DNA of 64,000 nucleotides from Clostridia bacterium (GCA_029098305.1 JAQXOB010000045.1:1-64000); one strand, 5' to 3'; counted from the first letter of the stretch, positions 30,755-41,752 are shown. Notes: generated by a model from the sequence alone, not told the origin. Numbers and translations are program-made.

Positions 30755-31528
30755 TTAGTTTCGTTGTTTAGCTGCTTCATACATTGCAATTCCGGCAGCT
30801 ACAGAAGCATTTAAAGAATTTATTTTTCCATACATCGGCAGTGATACCATACCATCACATTTGCTTTCTACAAGCTTGCCGATCCCTTTTCCTTCGTTTC
30901 CAATCACCAGGGCAATGCTTCCTGTTAGATTGGTTTTGTATATAGATTCGCCATTCATGTCGGTTCCATATACCCACACGCCCATGTCTTTTATCTTGTC
31001 GATAGTTGAGGCTATATTCGTCACTTTTACAATATGCATATATTCCAATGCACCGGCAGATGCCTTATGCACTGTGTATGTAAGCCCTGATGAGCGCCTT
31101 TTTGGAATTATTACACCATGCACACCGGCACATTCTGCTGTTCTGATTATTGCACCTAGATTGTGTGGATCTTCTATCTCATCAAGAATTAATATAAAAG
31201 GATCTTCTCCACGTTCCTTTGCTGTTGCAAAGATATCTTCTAACTGCGAATATTCTTTCATAGCGGCATAAGCCACCACACCCTGATGGTTGCCATGACC
31301 GCACATATAATCCATTTTTCTGGCATCAGCTTCTTTTACGGTAATACCTTTTTCTTTTGCCTTAGATATTATCACAGCCGTAGTGCCGCTATATGGTGTG
31401 CCTTTTGCAATGATTATATTATCTAGTTCACGACCACTTTTTAGTGCTTCCAGCACAGAGTTTCTGCCTATTATTATATTTTCATTAATGTTGTTATTTT
31501 TATCGTCTTCTCTTTTTTTATCTATCAT
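30755..31528 (-). CDS. rlmB: 23S rRNA (guanosine-2'-O-)-methyltransferase RlmB family (SpoU)
   Basis: IIGRNSVLEALKSG, ILDEIEDPHNLGAIIRTAECAGVHGVI, ALVIGNEGKGI, LPMYGKINSLNASVAAGIAMYEA. Confidence 0.95.
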   Translation of the reverse strand: MIDKKREDDKNNNINENIIIGRNSVLEALKSGRELDNIIIAKGTPYSGTTAVIISKAKEKGITVKEADARKMDYMCGHGNHQGVVAYAAMKEYSQLEDIFATAKERGEDPFILILDEIEDPHNLGAIIRTAECAGVHGVIIPKRRSSGLTYTVHKASAGALEYMHIVKVTNIASTIDKIKDMGVWVYGTDMNGESIYKTNLTGSIALVIGNEGKGIGKLVESKCDGMVSLPMYGKINSLNASVAAGIAMYEAAKQRN

Positions 31529-31560
31529 TTTAATTAAACTCCAAAATTACAAAACAATTA

Positions 31561-32934
31561 TTAGAACAATCCTTTTCCGTTAAACAGTCGAACTATGTCG
31601 TTAGCAGAAACGAAAAGAATAAATGCGATTAATATAGCAAAGCCTACACCATGGATAAGACCTTCGTATTTAGGTGGTATTGGCTTTCTTCTTATAGCTT
31701 CAATAATCAGGAACAAAAATCTGCCGCCATCCAATGCCGGAATAGGGAGGATATTAAATATACCTAGATTAATTGATATCATAGACATTATATAGATGAT
31801 ATTATTGACAGCATCTCCAAATCCACTTTCGAGGCCTACAGAAGCTGCATCTTTAACAGCACTCACAATGCCCACAGGACCAGATACCTCTGACACATAA
31901 AATTGTCCGGTCACAAGACCAATCAGGCTTTTATATACCATTCTAACAATAGAAACACTGCTACTAAAGGTTGTAGACATAACTGTCAAAAGGTTCTTAT
32001 CTACAGGAACAGTGTAAAAGTCGAAACCAATGGCAGGCTTGCCCTTGCTATCCATATATGTGTAAAAGTCTACATCTTTTAATGTGATTTTTTTACCATC
32101 ACGAAGCACTTCTACATCGGTTCTGAATCTTGGTGATGTTTCTGTAATAGATACAGATACCTCAGGCAACTCAGGTTTACTGCCGTCTGCCAAATTAAAC
32201 ATAGTCATCTCATCATATGCTTTTTCATATGTTTTCACGATTTTATCAGTTTCGTTAGCAGTTGAGATTTCATTTCTGGCTTTTGTATAAATATCTGTAA
32301 TTGAATTAAAATCCTCTTCAGAATAATTATCTTTGCTTTGATACAGATACGCATACACATTTACAAGTGTAGCGTTATATTTTTCTTTTGCTATAATTGG
32401 AGCTGTGCCATCCACATCGGTAGATTTCATCATAGCAAGGGCATATGATATATCGTTTGATGATAGTATTTTATAGTTGCCAATCTTAAGGATTTCATCA
32501 TTTTGCTCTAGTCCGGATTGAGCTGTGTAAGCACTATCAACAAATCCTGATATAGTCGTGCTTGCATATGTGTCGCTCTGCACCTGCAATATAAACACAA
32601 GTACAAGCCCAAGCAAGATATTCATAATTGCACCGGCACACACTATTATCATTCTTTTATAAACCTTAGCCTTAGAGAAAGAATCAGGTGCATCACTCTC
32701 TTCGTCTTCACCCTCCATAGCACAATATCCACCTATAGGAAGCAGACGTAGAGAATAAATAGTTTCTCCTTTTTTAAAGCTAAAAAGCTTAGGTCCCATA
32801 CCAAGCGCAAATTCATTTACACGAACACCACTAAGCTTGGCTGTAATAAAATGTCCAAATTCGTGTGAAAAAATTAATAATTCAAAGATTAGAATTCCGA
32901 TTATAATTAATAAGGCTGTTTTAATAATAAACAC
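31561..32934 (-). CDS. rseP: RIP/site-2 zinc metalloprotease
   Basis: SHEFGHFITAK (HExxH), SGPVGIV, NILPIPALDGGRFLFL. Confidence 0.95.
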   Translation of the reverse strand: MFIIKTALLIIIGILIFELLIFSHEFGHFITAKLSGVRVNEFALGMGPKLFSFKKGETIYSLRLLPIGGYCAMEGEDEESDAPDSFSKAKVYKRMIIVCAGAIMNILLGLVLVFILQVQSDTYASTTISGFVDSAYTAQSGLEQNDEILKIGNYKILSSNDISYALAMMKSTDVDGTAPIIAKEKYNATLVNVYAYLYQSKDNYSEEDFNSITDIYTKARNEISTANETDKIVKTYEKAYDEMTMFNLADGSKPELPEVSVSITETSPRFRTDVEVLRDGKKITLKDVDFYTYMDSKGKPAIGFDFYTVPVDKNLLTVMSTTFSSSVSIVRMVYKSLIGLVTGQFYVSEVSGPVGIVSAVKDAASVGLESGFGDAVNNIIYIMSMISINLGIFNILPIPALDGGRFLFLIIEAIRRKPIPPKYEGLIHGVGFAILIAFILFVSANDIVRLFNGKGLF

Positions 32935-32945
32935 TTTCCTTTCAG

Positions 32946-34094
32946 TTAGTTGATATTACTATACACAAATTCACGTGCTTTTTTGTCTGCAATAAGCACA
33001 TCTTCAACTGAATTTATTGGAGAAGCATCAGCTATCTCTACTGCTTTTTCTACCAAGTCGCCAATATCGTGAAAAGATATTTTTCCCTCTCGATAGAGAA
33101 GATTTGCAACCTCGTTTGCACCATTTGCACTTGCAGGTGCAAGACCGCCTTTTTTGATTGCTTTTTTGCAAGCGTGCATACATTTAAAAGTCTTTTCATC
33201 AGGCTTAAAAAATGTTAAATTGCATATTTCGGTTAAATCAAGCTCTTTTACAGGGCTTTCAAATCTTTGTGGATATGTTAATGCATATTGTATTGGTATA
33301 CGCATATCAGGCAGTCCTAGCTGAGCTATCACAGAGTTATCCATATATTCTATCATAGAGTGGATTATGCTTTCACGATGTACCACCACATCTATTTTTT
33401 CGACAGGTGTATCAAAAAGCCATCTTGCTTCAATTATTTCAAGACCTTTATTCATCATAGTTGCCGAGTCTATTGTAATTTTTTGTCCCATGCTCCAGTT
33501 AGGATGTTTTAGTGCTTGTGCAGGAGTTACATCCCTAAGTTTTTCGTATGTTTTGCCAAAAAATGGTCCTCCTGATGCTGTGAGGATAAGTCTTTTGAGA
33601 GCTTTTTTCTCCGGGCATCCTTCAAGACATTGAAAAATAGCAGAGTGCTCACTGTCTACAGGAAGTATTTTTATTTTGTTTTCAGATGCAGTCCTTGTGA
33701 CTAGCTCACCGCCCGCTACAAGTGTTTCTTTGTTAGCGAGGGCTATATCTTTCTTTGCTTTAGCTGCTGTGAGTGTAGGTATAAGCCCTACCATGCCTAC
33801 CAGTGCGTTAAGCACCATATCAGCCTCACCTATGCTTGCGGCATTGCACAAGCCATCTATACCATGGTCCACTATGATATCCATATCTCTAAGGCGAAGT
33901 TTTAGCTCCTTAGCAGAATTTTCATCATGCATAACCACGAGAGATGGTTTAAATTTTCTTGCTTGTTGCTCTATCAAATCAACATTTTTATTTGCTGTTA
34001 AGGCACTCACTTTTATGCCCAGCTTCTCTGCCACATCAAGTGCTTGAGTGCCGATAGAGCCTGTGCTTCCTAAAATTGATAAATTTGTTATCAT
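32946..34094 (-). CDS. dxr: 1-deoxy-D-xylulose-5-phosphate reductoisomerase
   Basis: LGSTGSIGTQALDV, LANKETLV, PVDSEHSAIFQCL, TASGGPFF, HPNWSMGQKITIDSATMMNKGLE. Confidence 0.97.
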   Translation of the reverse strand: MITNLSILGSTGSIGTQALDVAEKLGIKVSALTANKNVDLIEQQARKFKPSLVVMHDENSAKELKLRLRDMDIIVDHGIDGLCNAASIGEADMVLNALVGMVGLIPTLTAAKAKKDIALANKETLVAGGELVTRTASENKIKILPVDSEHSAIFQCLEGCPEKKALKRLILTASGGPFFGKTYEKLRDVTPAQALKHPNWSMGQKITIDSATMMNKGLEIIEARWLFDTPVEKIDVVVHRESIIHSMIEYMDNSVIAQLGLPDMRIPIQYALTYPQRFESPVKELDLTEICNLTFFKPDEKTFKCMHACKKAIKKGGLAPASANGANEVANLLYREGKISFHDIGDLVEKAVEIADASPINSVEDVLIADKKAREFVYSNIN

Positions 34095-34115
34095 AATATT
34101 ATCCTTAAAATTCTG

Positions 34116-34946
34116 TTATTTTACTAATGGTAAATATTCACTTAATATATATAATGTTGGGAAAGTAAATATTACGCCATCAAGTCTATCTAAAAATCCG
34201 CCATGACCGGGAAATATATTGCCATAGTCTTTAGCGTTATAATTTCGTTTAATCAAAGAGAACGTAAGATCTCCTATTATTGAAACACCGGCACACACAA
34301 AGCTAACGATAGATAAATTAATATAATTAACATTAGCACTGATCTCACAATTTGGGAAAACAGCCTTATCAAAAATAAGTCCTGTAATAAGCATAAACAA
34401 AGTGCAACAGATAACTCCGCCTATAGCGCCCTCCACAGTCTTTTTAGGACTGATGGTAGGGCACAGTTTGTGTTTGCCAAACAACATACCTGCAAATAAT
34501 GCTCCGCTATCTGCAAGCCATGTAGAGGCAAGCCCCACCACAAAATAATAAACAGTGAGTTTTCTATCATTCATAAATAATGGTATTAATGACGACAAAC
34601 CGAAAGAAATGATAAGGGTAAAACAAAATGATATACACGCATTAGAAAAATTGACTTTCTGATGAAAAAATATCATACATGCAAACATAAGAATGAAATA
34701 AACAAATATAACCTCTGCCAAAAATCCAGACATTATAACGTATGGTATGGAAAGGCCAAATAAAATGCTGGGTATAGAAATATAATACTTTTTCAGCATT
34801 CCACCAGTGTGTATTACTTCTGCCACACACATAGCAGATGCAAGTGATAGTACGATGTCTATGATAAATGGAAATTTTGTTCCCAAAAACAGTAGCAATA
34901 AAATGGCAGGAATGCCAATAACCGCTGTTAAAAGTCTTGCTTTCAT
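34116..34946 (-). CDS. cdsA: phosphatidate cytidylyltransferase
   Basis: SPKKTVEGAIGGV, SIIGDLTFSLIKRNYNAKDYGNIFPGHGGFLDRLD. Confidence 0.95.
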   Translation of the reverse strand: MKARLLTAVIGIPAILLLLFLGTKFPFIIDIVLSLASAMCVAEVIHTGGMLKKYYISIPSILFGLSIPYVIMSGFLAEVIFVYFILMFACMIFFHQKVNFSNACISFCFTLIISFGLSSLIPLFMNDRKLTVYYFVVGLASTWLADSGALFAGMLFGKHKLCPTISPKKTVEGAIGGVICCTLFMLITGLIFDKAVFPNCEISANVNYINLSIVSFVCAGVSIIGDLTFSLIKRNYNAKDYGNIFPGHGGFLDRLDGVIFTFPTLYILSEYLPLVK

Positions 34947-34950
34947 AATA

Positions 34951-35709
34951 TCAGATACCTCCGTATCTTCTGTTTCTCTTTGAGTATTCTATTATAGCCT
35001 CGTTAAGATTTTCTTTTGAAAAATCAGGCCACAAAACATTGTCCATGATAACATATTCAGAATATGCTGATTGCCAAAGCAAAAAGTTTGATGTTCGATA
35101 CTCACCGCTTGGTCTTATTATAAGATCCGGATCAGGCTGATTTGCAGTATATAGATAGTCGGATATCAGCTTTTCGTCAATGTTTGATTTGTCTAGTTTA
35201 CCGGACTCTATATCTAAGCAGATTTGTTTTACGGCTGTTACTATCTCTGCTCTACCACCGTAATTAACTGCTATATTAAGCACCATGCCATCTCTGTTTG
35301 CACTGCCTTCTTCGGTTTGTTTCATTAGATCTTGCAGTTCAGGAGTAAATTTTGATGTATCTCCTATGAAATGTACTTTTATGGTATCATCCTTGAAGTC
35401 GTTAATAGCCTCTATCATATACGACTTAAATATTTTCATAAGCGAAAGAACTTCTTCTTGTGGACGCTTCCAATTTTCAGTTGAAAATGCATACACAGTC
35501 AAATATTTTATGCCTATGTCACTGCAATATCGTGCAATGGTTTTAAATGTGTTACTACCCACAGAATGGCCTGCTGTGCGAGGAAGTCCGCGTTTTTTTG
35601 CCCATCTGCCATTGCCATCCATGATGATTCCTATGTGCTTTGGAAGAATTATATCAGTAGGCAGAGTCGATTTTTCGCTCTTGCCCTTTTTATTGTTAAT
35701 TATAGGCAT
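34951..35709 (-). CDS. uppS: isoprenyl (undecaprenyl diphosphate) transferase
   Basis: HIGIIMDGNGRWAKKRGLPRTAGH, YAFSTENWKRP, DLIIRPSGEYRTSNFLLWQSAYSE. Confidence 0.96.
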   Translation of the reverse strand: MPIINNKKGKSEKSTLPTDIILPKHIGIIMDGNGRWAKKRGLPRTAGHSVGSNTFKTIARYCSDIGIKYLTVYAFSTENWKRPQEEVLSLMKIFKSYMIEAINDFKDDTIKVHFIGDTSKFTPELQDLMKQTEEGSANRDGMVLNIAVNYGGRAEIVTAVKQICLDIESGKLDKSNIDEKLISDYLYTANQPDPDLIIRPSGEYRTSNFLLWQSAYSEYVIMDNVLWPDFSKENLNEAIIEYSKRNRRYGGI

Positions 35710-35730
35710 ATTTTTCTCCTTAAATCAGAA

Positions 35731-35841
35731 AATTAAAGGCTGAGAGGTGAAATTACTTGCATAAATTCACCTCTTAGCTTTTAATTTTCAGCACAAGCAC
35801 AGACACACCTTTTTACGATTTGTCTGTGCTTGTAGTTTTTT
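35731..35841. terminator. two consecutive strong hairpins in the frr-uppS gap
   Basis: aaaggctgagaggtgaa..ttcacctcttagctttt and cacaagcacagaca..tgtctgtgcttgtag. Confidence 0.5.
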
Positions 35842-35845
35842 ATGT

Positions 35846-36400
35846 TTAGATTTCCATTATTTCTTTTTGCTTTTTATCAGCCATAGCCTCGATGTTTTTG
35901 ATATATTTATCGGTTATATCCTGAATTTTCTTTTCGCCAATCTTCTGGTCATCCTCAGTTATTTCATTATTTTTCTTTAAAGCCTTTAGATCGTCCATGG
36001 CATCACGTCGAACGTTTCTTACAGATACTTTAGTTTCTTCTGCCATCTTGCCGATGTCTTTTGCTATTTCCTTACGTCTGTCTTCGGTAAGTGGTGGAAA
36101 GTTGAGTCTTATCAGCTTGCCGTCATTTTGAGGGTTGATGCCTACGTCAGATGTCAATATAGCCTTTTCAATAAGCTTTAGTGCTGATGCATCCCAAGGC
36201 TGAATGGTAAGTGTTCTGGCCTCTGTTACGCTTACAGCGGCTATCTGATTAATCTGAGTTGGCACACCATAATAGTCAATTGTTACTTTGTCAAGAACGG
36301 ATGGATTTGCTCTGCCTGCTCTTATTGCTGCAAAGTCATTCTCAAGATAGTTCACTCTTTTTATAATTCTTTGCTCTAATCTGTCTAATACATTTTTCAT
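35846..36400 (-). CDS. frr: ribosome recycling factor
   Basis: IRAGRANPSVLDKVTIDYYGVPTQINQIAAVSV, RRDAMDDLK. Confidence 0.97.
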   Translation of the reverse strand: MKNVLDRLEQRIIKRVNYLENDFAAIRAGRANPSVLDKVTIDYYGVPTQINQIAAVSVTEARTLTIQPWDASALKLIEKAILTSDVGINPQNDGKLIRLNFPPLTEDRRKEIAKDIGKMAEETKVSVRNVRRDAMDDLKALKKNNEITEDDQKIGEKKIQDITDKYIKNIEAMADKKQKEIMEI

Positions 36401-36434
36401 AAAGTTAAAAACCTCCGTTTATTGTTATACTTAA

Positions 36435-37175
36435 TTATTTAGTTACCAAAGTGCCTATGCTTTCACCGCAGACAGCACGAACGATGTTCTCCGGATCTTC
36501 AAGGCTAAACACAAGTATTGGTATATCGTTATCTTGACACATAGATGCTGCAGTACTATCCATTACAGCAAGACCTTTTGAGAGCACTTCTGCAAAGGAA
36601 ATGTGATCAAATTTGATAGCATCCGGATTCTTTTTAGGATCGCTGTCATAAACACCGTCTACCATTGTGGCTTTCAGGATTATCTCTGCGTCAGTTTCGG
36701 CAGCTCTCAGAGCTGCTGCTGTGTCTGTAGAAAAGAATGGATTACCGGTGCCACATCCAAACACTACAACTCGATTTTTTTCATAGTGACGCATTGTGCG
36801 TGAGCGAATATATGGCTCTGCAATGCTTCGCATATTTATAGCAGTTTGCACTCTGACGTCAACCCCAAGCTGTTCCAGAGCATCGGCTACACCAAGAGCA
36901 TTTATAACAGTTGCGAGCATTCCCATATGGTCTGCTCTGGTTCTATCCATTTTGCCACTGCTTCTACCTCTCCAAAAGTTGCCTCCGCCTACAACGATAC
37001 CAACATCAACGCCCATTTCGTTAAGCTTTTTGATTGGTTCACAAATCCTAACTACTGTATTGAAATCGATACCTTGCTTCTGCTCGCCTGCAAGTGCTTC
37101 ACCACTTAGTTTTAATAATACTCTTTTATATTTTGGCTGCATATCACAACACACTCCATAAAAACAATTTGTCAT
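36435..37175 (-). CDS. pyrH: UMP kinase
   Basis: [46 protein letters not shown]. The true start may be internal ([11 protein letters not shown]). Confidence 0.95.
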   Translation of the reverse strand: MTNCFYGVCCDMQPKYKRVLLKLSGEALAGEQKQGIDFNTVVRICEPIKKLNEMGVDVGIVVGGGNFWRGRSSGKMDRTRADHMGMLATVINALGVADALEQLGVDVRVQTAINMRSIAEPYIRSRTMRHYEKNRVVVFGCGTGNPFFSTDTAAALRAAETDAEIILKATMVDGVYDSDPKKNPDAIKFDHISFAEVLSKGLAVMDSTAASMCQDNDIPILVFSLEDPENIVRAVCGESIGTLVTK

Positions 37176-37238
37176 TGATAATTTTACCTGATTTTTAAGA
37201 CAATGTAAAGCTAATTTTTTAATAATTTGTTAAAATTT

Positions 37239-40202
37239 TTATGGATTTGCTTTTTCTAAATTGTCAATAGCATCATTAAGCTGATTATATGCATATTCCA
37301 GTTCATCTATCTGTGCATATTCATCATCATATATGGCTATGGCATCACGATATGCATCTGTAAAGTTTAAAAATGAATCTGCCGTGTAATATCCATCGTC
37401 ATTGTTATAAAAGCTGTCTTTAAATTTCTCAATATTATCAAGAAGCTTTTTTATTTTTTGTTTTAGTTCCTCAATGCTCTCTAAATCGTCTTCGTTGCCT
37501 TCATTTTCAATAAATTCACCGGCATCAAACATATCAATAAGATCGGCTATGTATTTTTGTATGTCTGTTACATCTACAAGGTTTATTTCCAAATCTCCGT
37601 TTACATCTGCTGCCGATAGCTGAAGATCATCAAGTTCTATTAAACATGCGATGTACTTTTGCAAACTTGTAACATCAGACATAGTGACGCTTCCATCAAG
37701 ATCCACATCGCCTACAAATATTTGTTTTTTATCAGTGTCAGTTGATATAGGTGGGTTGCCGTTTCTTTTTATGTAGCAGGCACTTGAACCTGTGCGAAGC
37801 TGATATGTGTTTTCATAAATCGAGAATACACAGTAAATATCAACTATATCTCCAGCTTTTATATCCGAAGAATATTCTTCGGCATTGTATATATTTATTG
37901 AACCTGTGCTATCACTGATAGATGTATATCCATCAGAGATATGTTCACCAAGCGTAACATTTCTTATAACTATGAGTTCATTTAGATAGTCGTCTGCCTT
38001 TGATGAGCGTAATCGCGAAATAGTAACCTCTTGTGCAGGCATTATTTCACATTCTTCTAAAGGCTCAACCTTTTCTATTTCTTTTATCTCACGAAGTCCT
38101 TTATAATTAGTGATTTTTCCACTAACTATAACTACCTGACCGTCATCATATTTATCCAGAAGTCCACTATCATCAACTAGCAACAATCCATGAGCTTCTC
38201 CATTTATTTCATCTTCGATGATAATATAATTCTTTTCACCGCCGGACTTTGAAGAATACTTATGGGTTATTTGTCCAATTACATCTACTACATCGCCGTC
38301 TTGGATACCCATAGCGTCCTCTATGGTAAAAATACCATCAGGTACCATATTTGTCGGAATAGGATCAAGATTATCATTATAATCCTTTATATTCAGTGTG
38401 CAGTTAGATGAAAAGTTGCCATCCTCTGAAACAACGGTTATAGTCGTAGTGCCAGGCTTTAATGCGATGATGCGACCTGCCTGTGATATTATGGCAATGC
38501 TTTCATCAGCAGATGCCCAACGCACTTTTTTGTTTGTTGTATTTTCAGGAGTAAATTTAACTGTGAGAACTGCTGAGTTTCCCTGCGATAAGGTAAGATA
38601 ATCTTTGTTAAGCTCAATTTTTCTCGCTTTAATATTCATATCAAAGCTTTCGCCTATCATGAGATGAGATGTAAAAGCCTTTATTCTGAAATTAATGCCG
38701 TCATCTTTTGCCACGTTTACCCAATTGTTCATATTAGTGCTAAAAAAGCTTTGGTTAGATATTGCAGTATTTGTAAAGCTTATCCAGCTAAGCGAACTTT
38801 CAGTTTTATCGCATGGCAGAATTACTCTTTCTGAGGCATTGTCTTTAAAAAGTCTAACTACTACAGAAAAGCGTTGACCTTTTGTGAGTTGAATACTCTC
38901 CGGTAAAGGGATAGTATGTATACCGGCATATTTTTTTGTGCCTTTTAAAGGTGTGGGTAACGCTCTTTTACCAGATAAAGGGTCTGTACGAGATTGCAAA
39001 TCAGTGTAAATTTCAACAGAATAGTTTACATTCGGATCATATGTCACGAAGGAAACAGCATTAAGGTAATCATTATACTGTGATGTGAAGATATTAGACA
39101 TATATCCACCGCCGGTAAATCCACCATTGATAGGATCAGTTCCATCAGAATAGTTTGAGGTTGGATTGCTGGTGCCATCATATTGATAATTATAGTCATA
39201 TTGATTTACAGATGAAAACTCAAGAAAACAAGCATCATCCTCTAAAAGTGACGCATCCTCGTATGATAGCCATATATAACCATAACTACCAAATCCCTCA
39301 CCCCAACTATTTTTTACCAGCCATGCACCATTATTTTTTGGCTTTGAGAGCGGAAAATTTTCTTTGCTGTAAGAGTCGTTCCATCCTACTATGCACGCCT
39401 CGTGGTTGGCAGATTGTGTTTTGCCGGAGGTTGGTATGTAACAATATCCGCTTGTAACGCTGGATAAGTATTCTTCGTCAAAGTAAAAGCCGATCATGGC
39501 AGAGCCATATTTTAGTATAAGCTGTTTAATATCGTTTTTGTCTTTTGTAGAAACAAAATAAGCGTTTTTTAGTAATGCTTCATTTATGCCATAAGCTTTT
39601 TTATTATCTAAAACGTTGAATCCGGAATATGCATTTTGAAAAGAAAATTCACTGTGCTTTTTCTCATCTACTACACCGGTCCATCTTGCAAGTGAAAGAG
39701 CAGAGATATAGTGCATGCCACCGGATGAAAGAAAATCAGTGGATGGAGAAGTGTAATCACCCTCAAGTAGTCCGAGCTTGTCATAAGCATTGTTATTTAA
39801 ATAGTAAGCCAAATGAAGCTCAGATAAATCAATATCATTGATATCAAAATCATTTAACTTTATCAGGCTTGATTCTGCAGTGCTCATCGCAGAAAAAGCC
39901 CAGCAGGTGTTTGTTTCTCCTTGATCTTTTACCGATGTAATAAAGGGTTTATCCTCCAGACGAGGGTCATAATAAGCAGGAATAGTTAAATAGTTCTGAC
40001 TTTTGCCCACGCTATCCACGGAGAAATCAATATCCATATATCCACTTTCGGATGGCTTGCTTATATCAAATGAATGAACCACTCCGCTTGCACTAGTGCT
40101 GTGTGCCGAAGCATTATATGCAGGGATTATAGAAGCACATATAATTGTTGATAGGACTACTATGGAAATCATTCTATGAGAAAACTTTGAAATAGTTTTC
40201 AT
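37239..40202 (-). CDS. secreted C1 (papain-like) peptidase with BIG2-like, OB-fold-like and dockerin modules
   Basis: Signal peptide; DQGETNTCWAFSAMSTAES, NHEACIVGWND, WLVKNSWGEGFGSYGYIWLSYED; VTLSQGNSAVLTVKFTPENTTNKKVRWASADESIAII (BIG2); GDVDLDGSVTMSDVTSLQKYI / ADVNGDLEINLVDVTDIQKYI (dockerin). Confidence 0.9.
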   Translation of the reverse strand: MKTISKFSHRMISIVVLSTIICASIIPAYNASAHSTSASGVVHSFDISKPSESGYMDIDFSVDSVGKSQNYLTIPAYYDPRLEDKPFITSVKDQGETNTCWAFSAMSTAESSLIKLNDFDINDIDLSELHLAYYLNNNAYDKLGLLEGDYTSPSTDFLSSGGMHYISALSLARWTGVVDEKKHSEFSFQNAYSGFNVLDNKKAYGINEALLKNAYFVSTKDKNDIKQLILKYGSAMIGFYFDEEYLSSVTSGYCYIPTSGKTQSANHEACIVGWNDSYSKENFPLSKPKNNGAWLVKNSWGEGFGSYGYIWLSYEDASLLEDDACFLEFSSVNQYDYNYQYDGTSNPTSNYSDGTDPINGGFTGGGYMSNIFTSQYNDYLNAVSFVTYDPNVNYSVEIYTDLQSRTDPLSGKRALPTPLKGTKKYAGIHTIPLPESIQLTKGQRFSVVVRLFKDNASERVILPCDKTESSLSWISFTNTAISNQSFFSTNMNNWVNVAKDDGINFRIKAFTSHLMIGESFDMNIKARKIELNKDYLTLSQGNSAVLTVKFTPENTTNKKVRWASADESIAIISQAGRIIALKPGTTTITVVSEDGNFSSNCTLNIKDYNDNLDPIPTNMVPDGIFTIEDAMGIQDGDVVDVIGQITHKYSSKSGGEKNYIIIEDEINGEAHGLLLVDDSGLLDKYDDGQVVIVSGKITNYKGLREIKEIEKVEPLEECEIMPAQEVTISRLRSSKADDYLNELIVIRNVTLGEHISDGYTSISDSTGSINIYNAEEYSSDIKAGDIVDIYCVFSIYENTYQLRTGSSACYIKRNGNPPISTDTDKKQIFVGDVDLDGSVTMSDVTSLQKYIACLIELDDLQLSAADVNGDLEINLVDVTDIQKYIADLIDMFDAGEFIENEGNEDDLESIEELKQKIKKLLDNIEKFKDSFYNNDDGYYTADSFLNFTDAYRDAIAIYDDEYAQIDELEYAYNQLNDAIDNLEKANP

Positions 40203-40390
40203 TATACATCATCTCCTATATACTAAACGTCTATAATATCATATCAATTTCTTGGTATAATTTCAAGCAATTTTAATAATTCTTTAACAATCCTGATTTA
40301 GTTGATTTTTATAGTAAAACAAAGAGAGTGGATATATATTTGAGAAAAGTTACAAAAACTTGTTGTTTGAAAATATTTGTAAAAAAATGT

Positions 40391-40419
40391 TTGACATGGC
40401 TATATTGTTGTGATATACT
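40391..40419 (+). promoter_or_regulatory. rplU operon promoter
   Basis: TTGACA - 17 nt - TATACT. Confidence 0.75.
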
Positions 40420-40423
40420 ATTC

Positions 40424-40515
40424 TAGCCGCTTATTGTAGGCTTATAAAAAAGCATATCTGCTTGCCTACGGCTCATTATTGTGAGCATAAATAGCGAGTC
40501 TTATAAAGAGAGGAC
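40424..40515 (+). ncRNA. ribosomal protein L21 leader-like RNA
   Basis: gccgcttatt gtaggc ttat..gcttgcctacggc stem plus gctca..tgagc hairpin between promoter and rplU. Confidence 0.7.
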
Positions 40516-40527
40516 AGGTGACTGTCA

Positions 40528-40836
40528 ATGTATGCAATTATCACAACTGGCGGAAAGCAGTACAAAGTTAGTGACGGTGACGTTATTTACGTTGAGAAGC
40601 TTGATGCTGAAGACAATGCAACTGTTGAGTTTGACGTTGTTGCTGTAGGAGCAGAAGACGGACTCAAGGTTGGCACCCCATTAGTTAAAGGTGCAAAAGT
40701 AACCGGTACTGTTGTAAAGACCGGCAAGGCTAAGAAGATCACTGTAATGACCTACAAGCCAAAGAAAGGCGAAAAGAGAAAAATGGGTCATAGACAGCCT
40801 TACACAAAGGTTGAAATCAGCAAGATCAGCCTTTAA
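40528..40836 (+). CDS. rplU: 50S ribosomal protein L21
   Basis: [46 protein letters not shown]. Confidence 0.97.
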   Translation: MYAIITTGGKQYKVSDGDVIYVEKLDAEDNATVEFDVVAVGAEDGLKVGTPLVKGAKVTGTVVKTGKAKKITVMTYKPKKGEKRKMGHRQPYTKVEISKISL

Positions 40837-40845
40837 TTTTCGTAT

Positions 40846-41166
40846 ATGATAGATGCGGAAATTTACGTTGATAAATTCGGAAATAACATAGGGTTCTGTA
40901 TAAGCGGACATTCAGGCTATGCCGAGGCAGGCAGCGACATTGTGTGTGCTGCTGTAAGCTCTGCGGCATATATGACTGCCAATATCATTACTGATATTCA
41001 CAAGGTTGATGCTGATGTGTCTGTGAATGACGGCTTTATGAAATTGCGAATTTTATCACAGGATGCTGCTTTATGCTCGGTCATTTTATCAGGATTTAAG
41101 CAACATCTATGTTCTCTTGAAGAACAGTATCCCGATTATTTAATTGTAAACTATTTGGAGGTGTAA
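40846..41166 (+). CDS. prp: ribosomal-processing cysteine protease Prp
   Basis: [19 protein letters not shown]; located between rplU and rpmA. Confidence 0.93.
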   Translation: MIDAEIYVDKFGNNIGFCISGHSGYAEAGSDIVCAAVSSAAYMTANIITDIHKVDADVSVNDGFMKLRILSQDAALCSVILSGFKQHLCSLEEQYPDYLIVNYLEV

Positions 41167-41170
41167 AGTA

Positions 41171-41452
41171 ATGCTTAGAATTAACATTCAACTTTTTGCT
41201 CATAAAAAAGGAATGGGCTCTACCAAGAACGGTCGTGACAGTGAGTCAAAGCGTCTTGGTGCAAAGCGTGCCGACGGTCAGTTCGTATTGGCAGGCAACA
41301 TTCTTGTAAGACAGCGTGGTACACATATTCATCCAGGTGCAAATGTAGGTAAGGGCAAGGATGATACTTTGTTTGCACTTACAGACGGCATCGTTCGTTT
41401 CGAGCGTTGGGGTCGTGACCGCAAGCGTGTTTGCGTTTACGCAGAGCAGTAA
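41171..41452 (+). CDS. rpmA: 50S ribosomal protein L27
   Basis: [32 protein letters not shown]; carries an N-terminal Prp cleavage extension. Confidence 0.97.
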   Translation: MLRINIQLFAHKKGMGSTKNGRDSESKRLGAKRADGQFVLAGNILVRQRGTHIHPGANVGKGKDDTLFALTDGIVRFERWGRDRKRVCVYAEQ

Positions 41453-41494
41453 TTTTTTACTGTGATTTGCTTATAAAACTACGGAGGTTTTAAT

Positions 41495-41752
41495 ATGGAT
41501 CTCAAAACTATTTTACAGCTTGTTCTCGGTTCCATTCTGGTTATTTGTTCAATAGCAATTATTATTGTTATTATTCTTCAGGAAGGTCATCAGGCAGGTT
41601 TGGGTGCAATCACAGGCGGTGCTGATACATTCTTCTCAAAGAATAAGGCACGTTCTATCGATTCTTTTCTTGCACGCTGGACAAAGGGATTTGCAGCTGT
41701 ATTTATTTTGATGGTTGTTGCATTGAATGTAATCGACCGCTTTATGGCTTAA
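41495..41752 (+). CDS. secG: preprotein translocase subunit SecG
   Basis: 85 aa with two TMs; IVIILQEGHQAGLGAITGGADTFFSKNKARSIDSFLAR. Confidence 0.92.
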   Translation: MDLKTILQLVLGSILVICSIAIIIVIILQEGHQAGLGAITGGADTFFSKNKARSIDSFLARWTKGFAAVFILMVVALNVIDRFMA

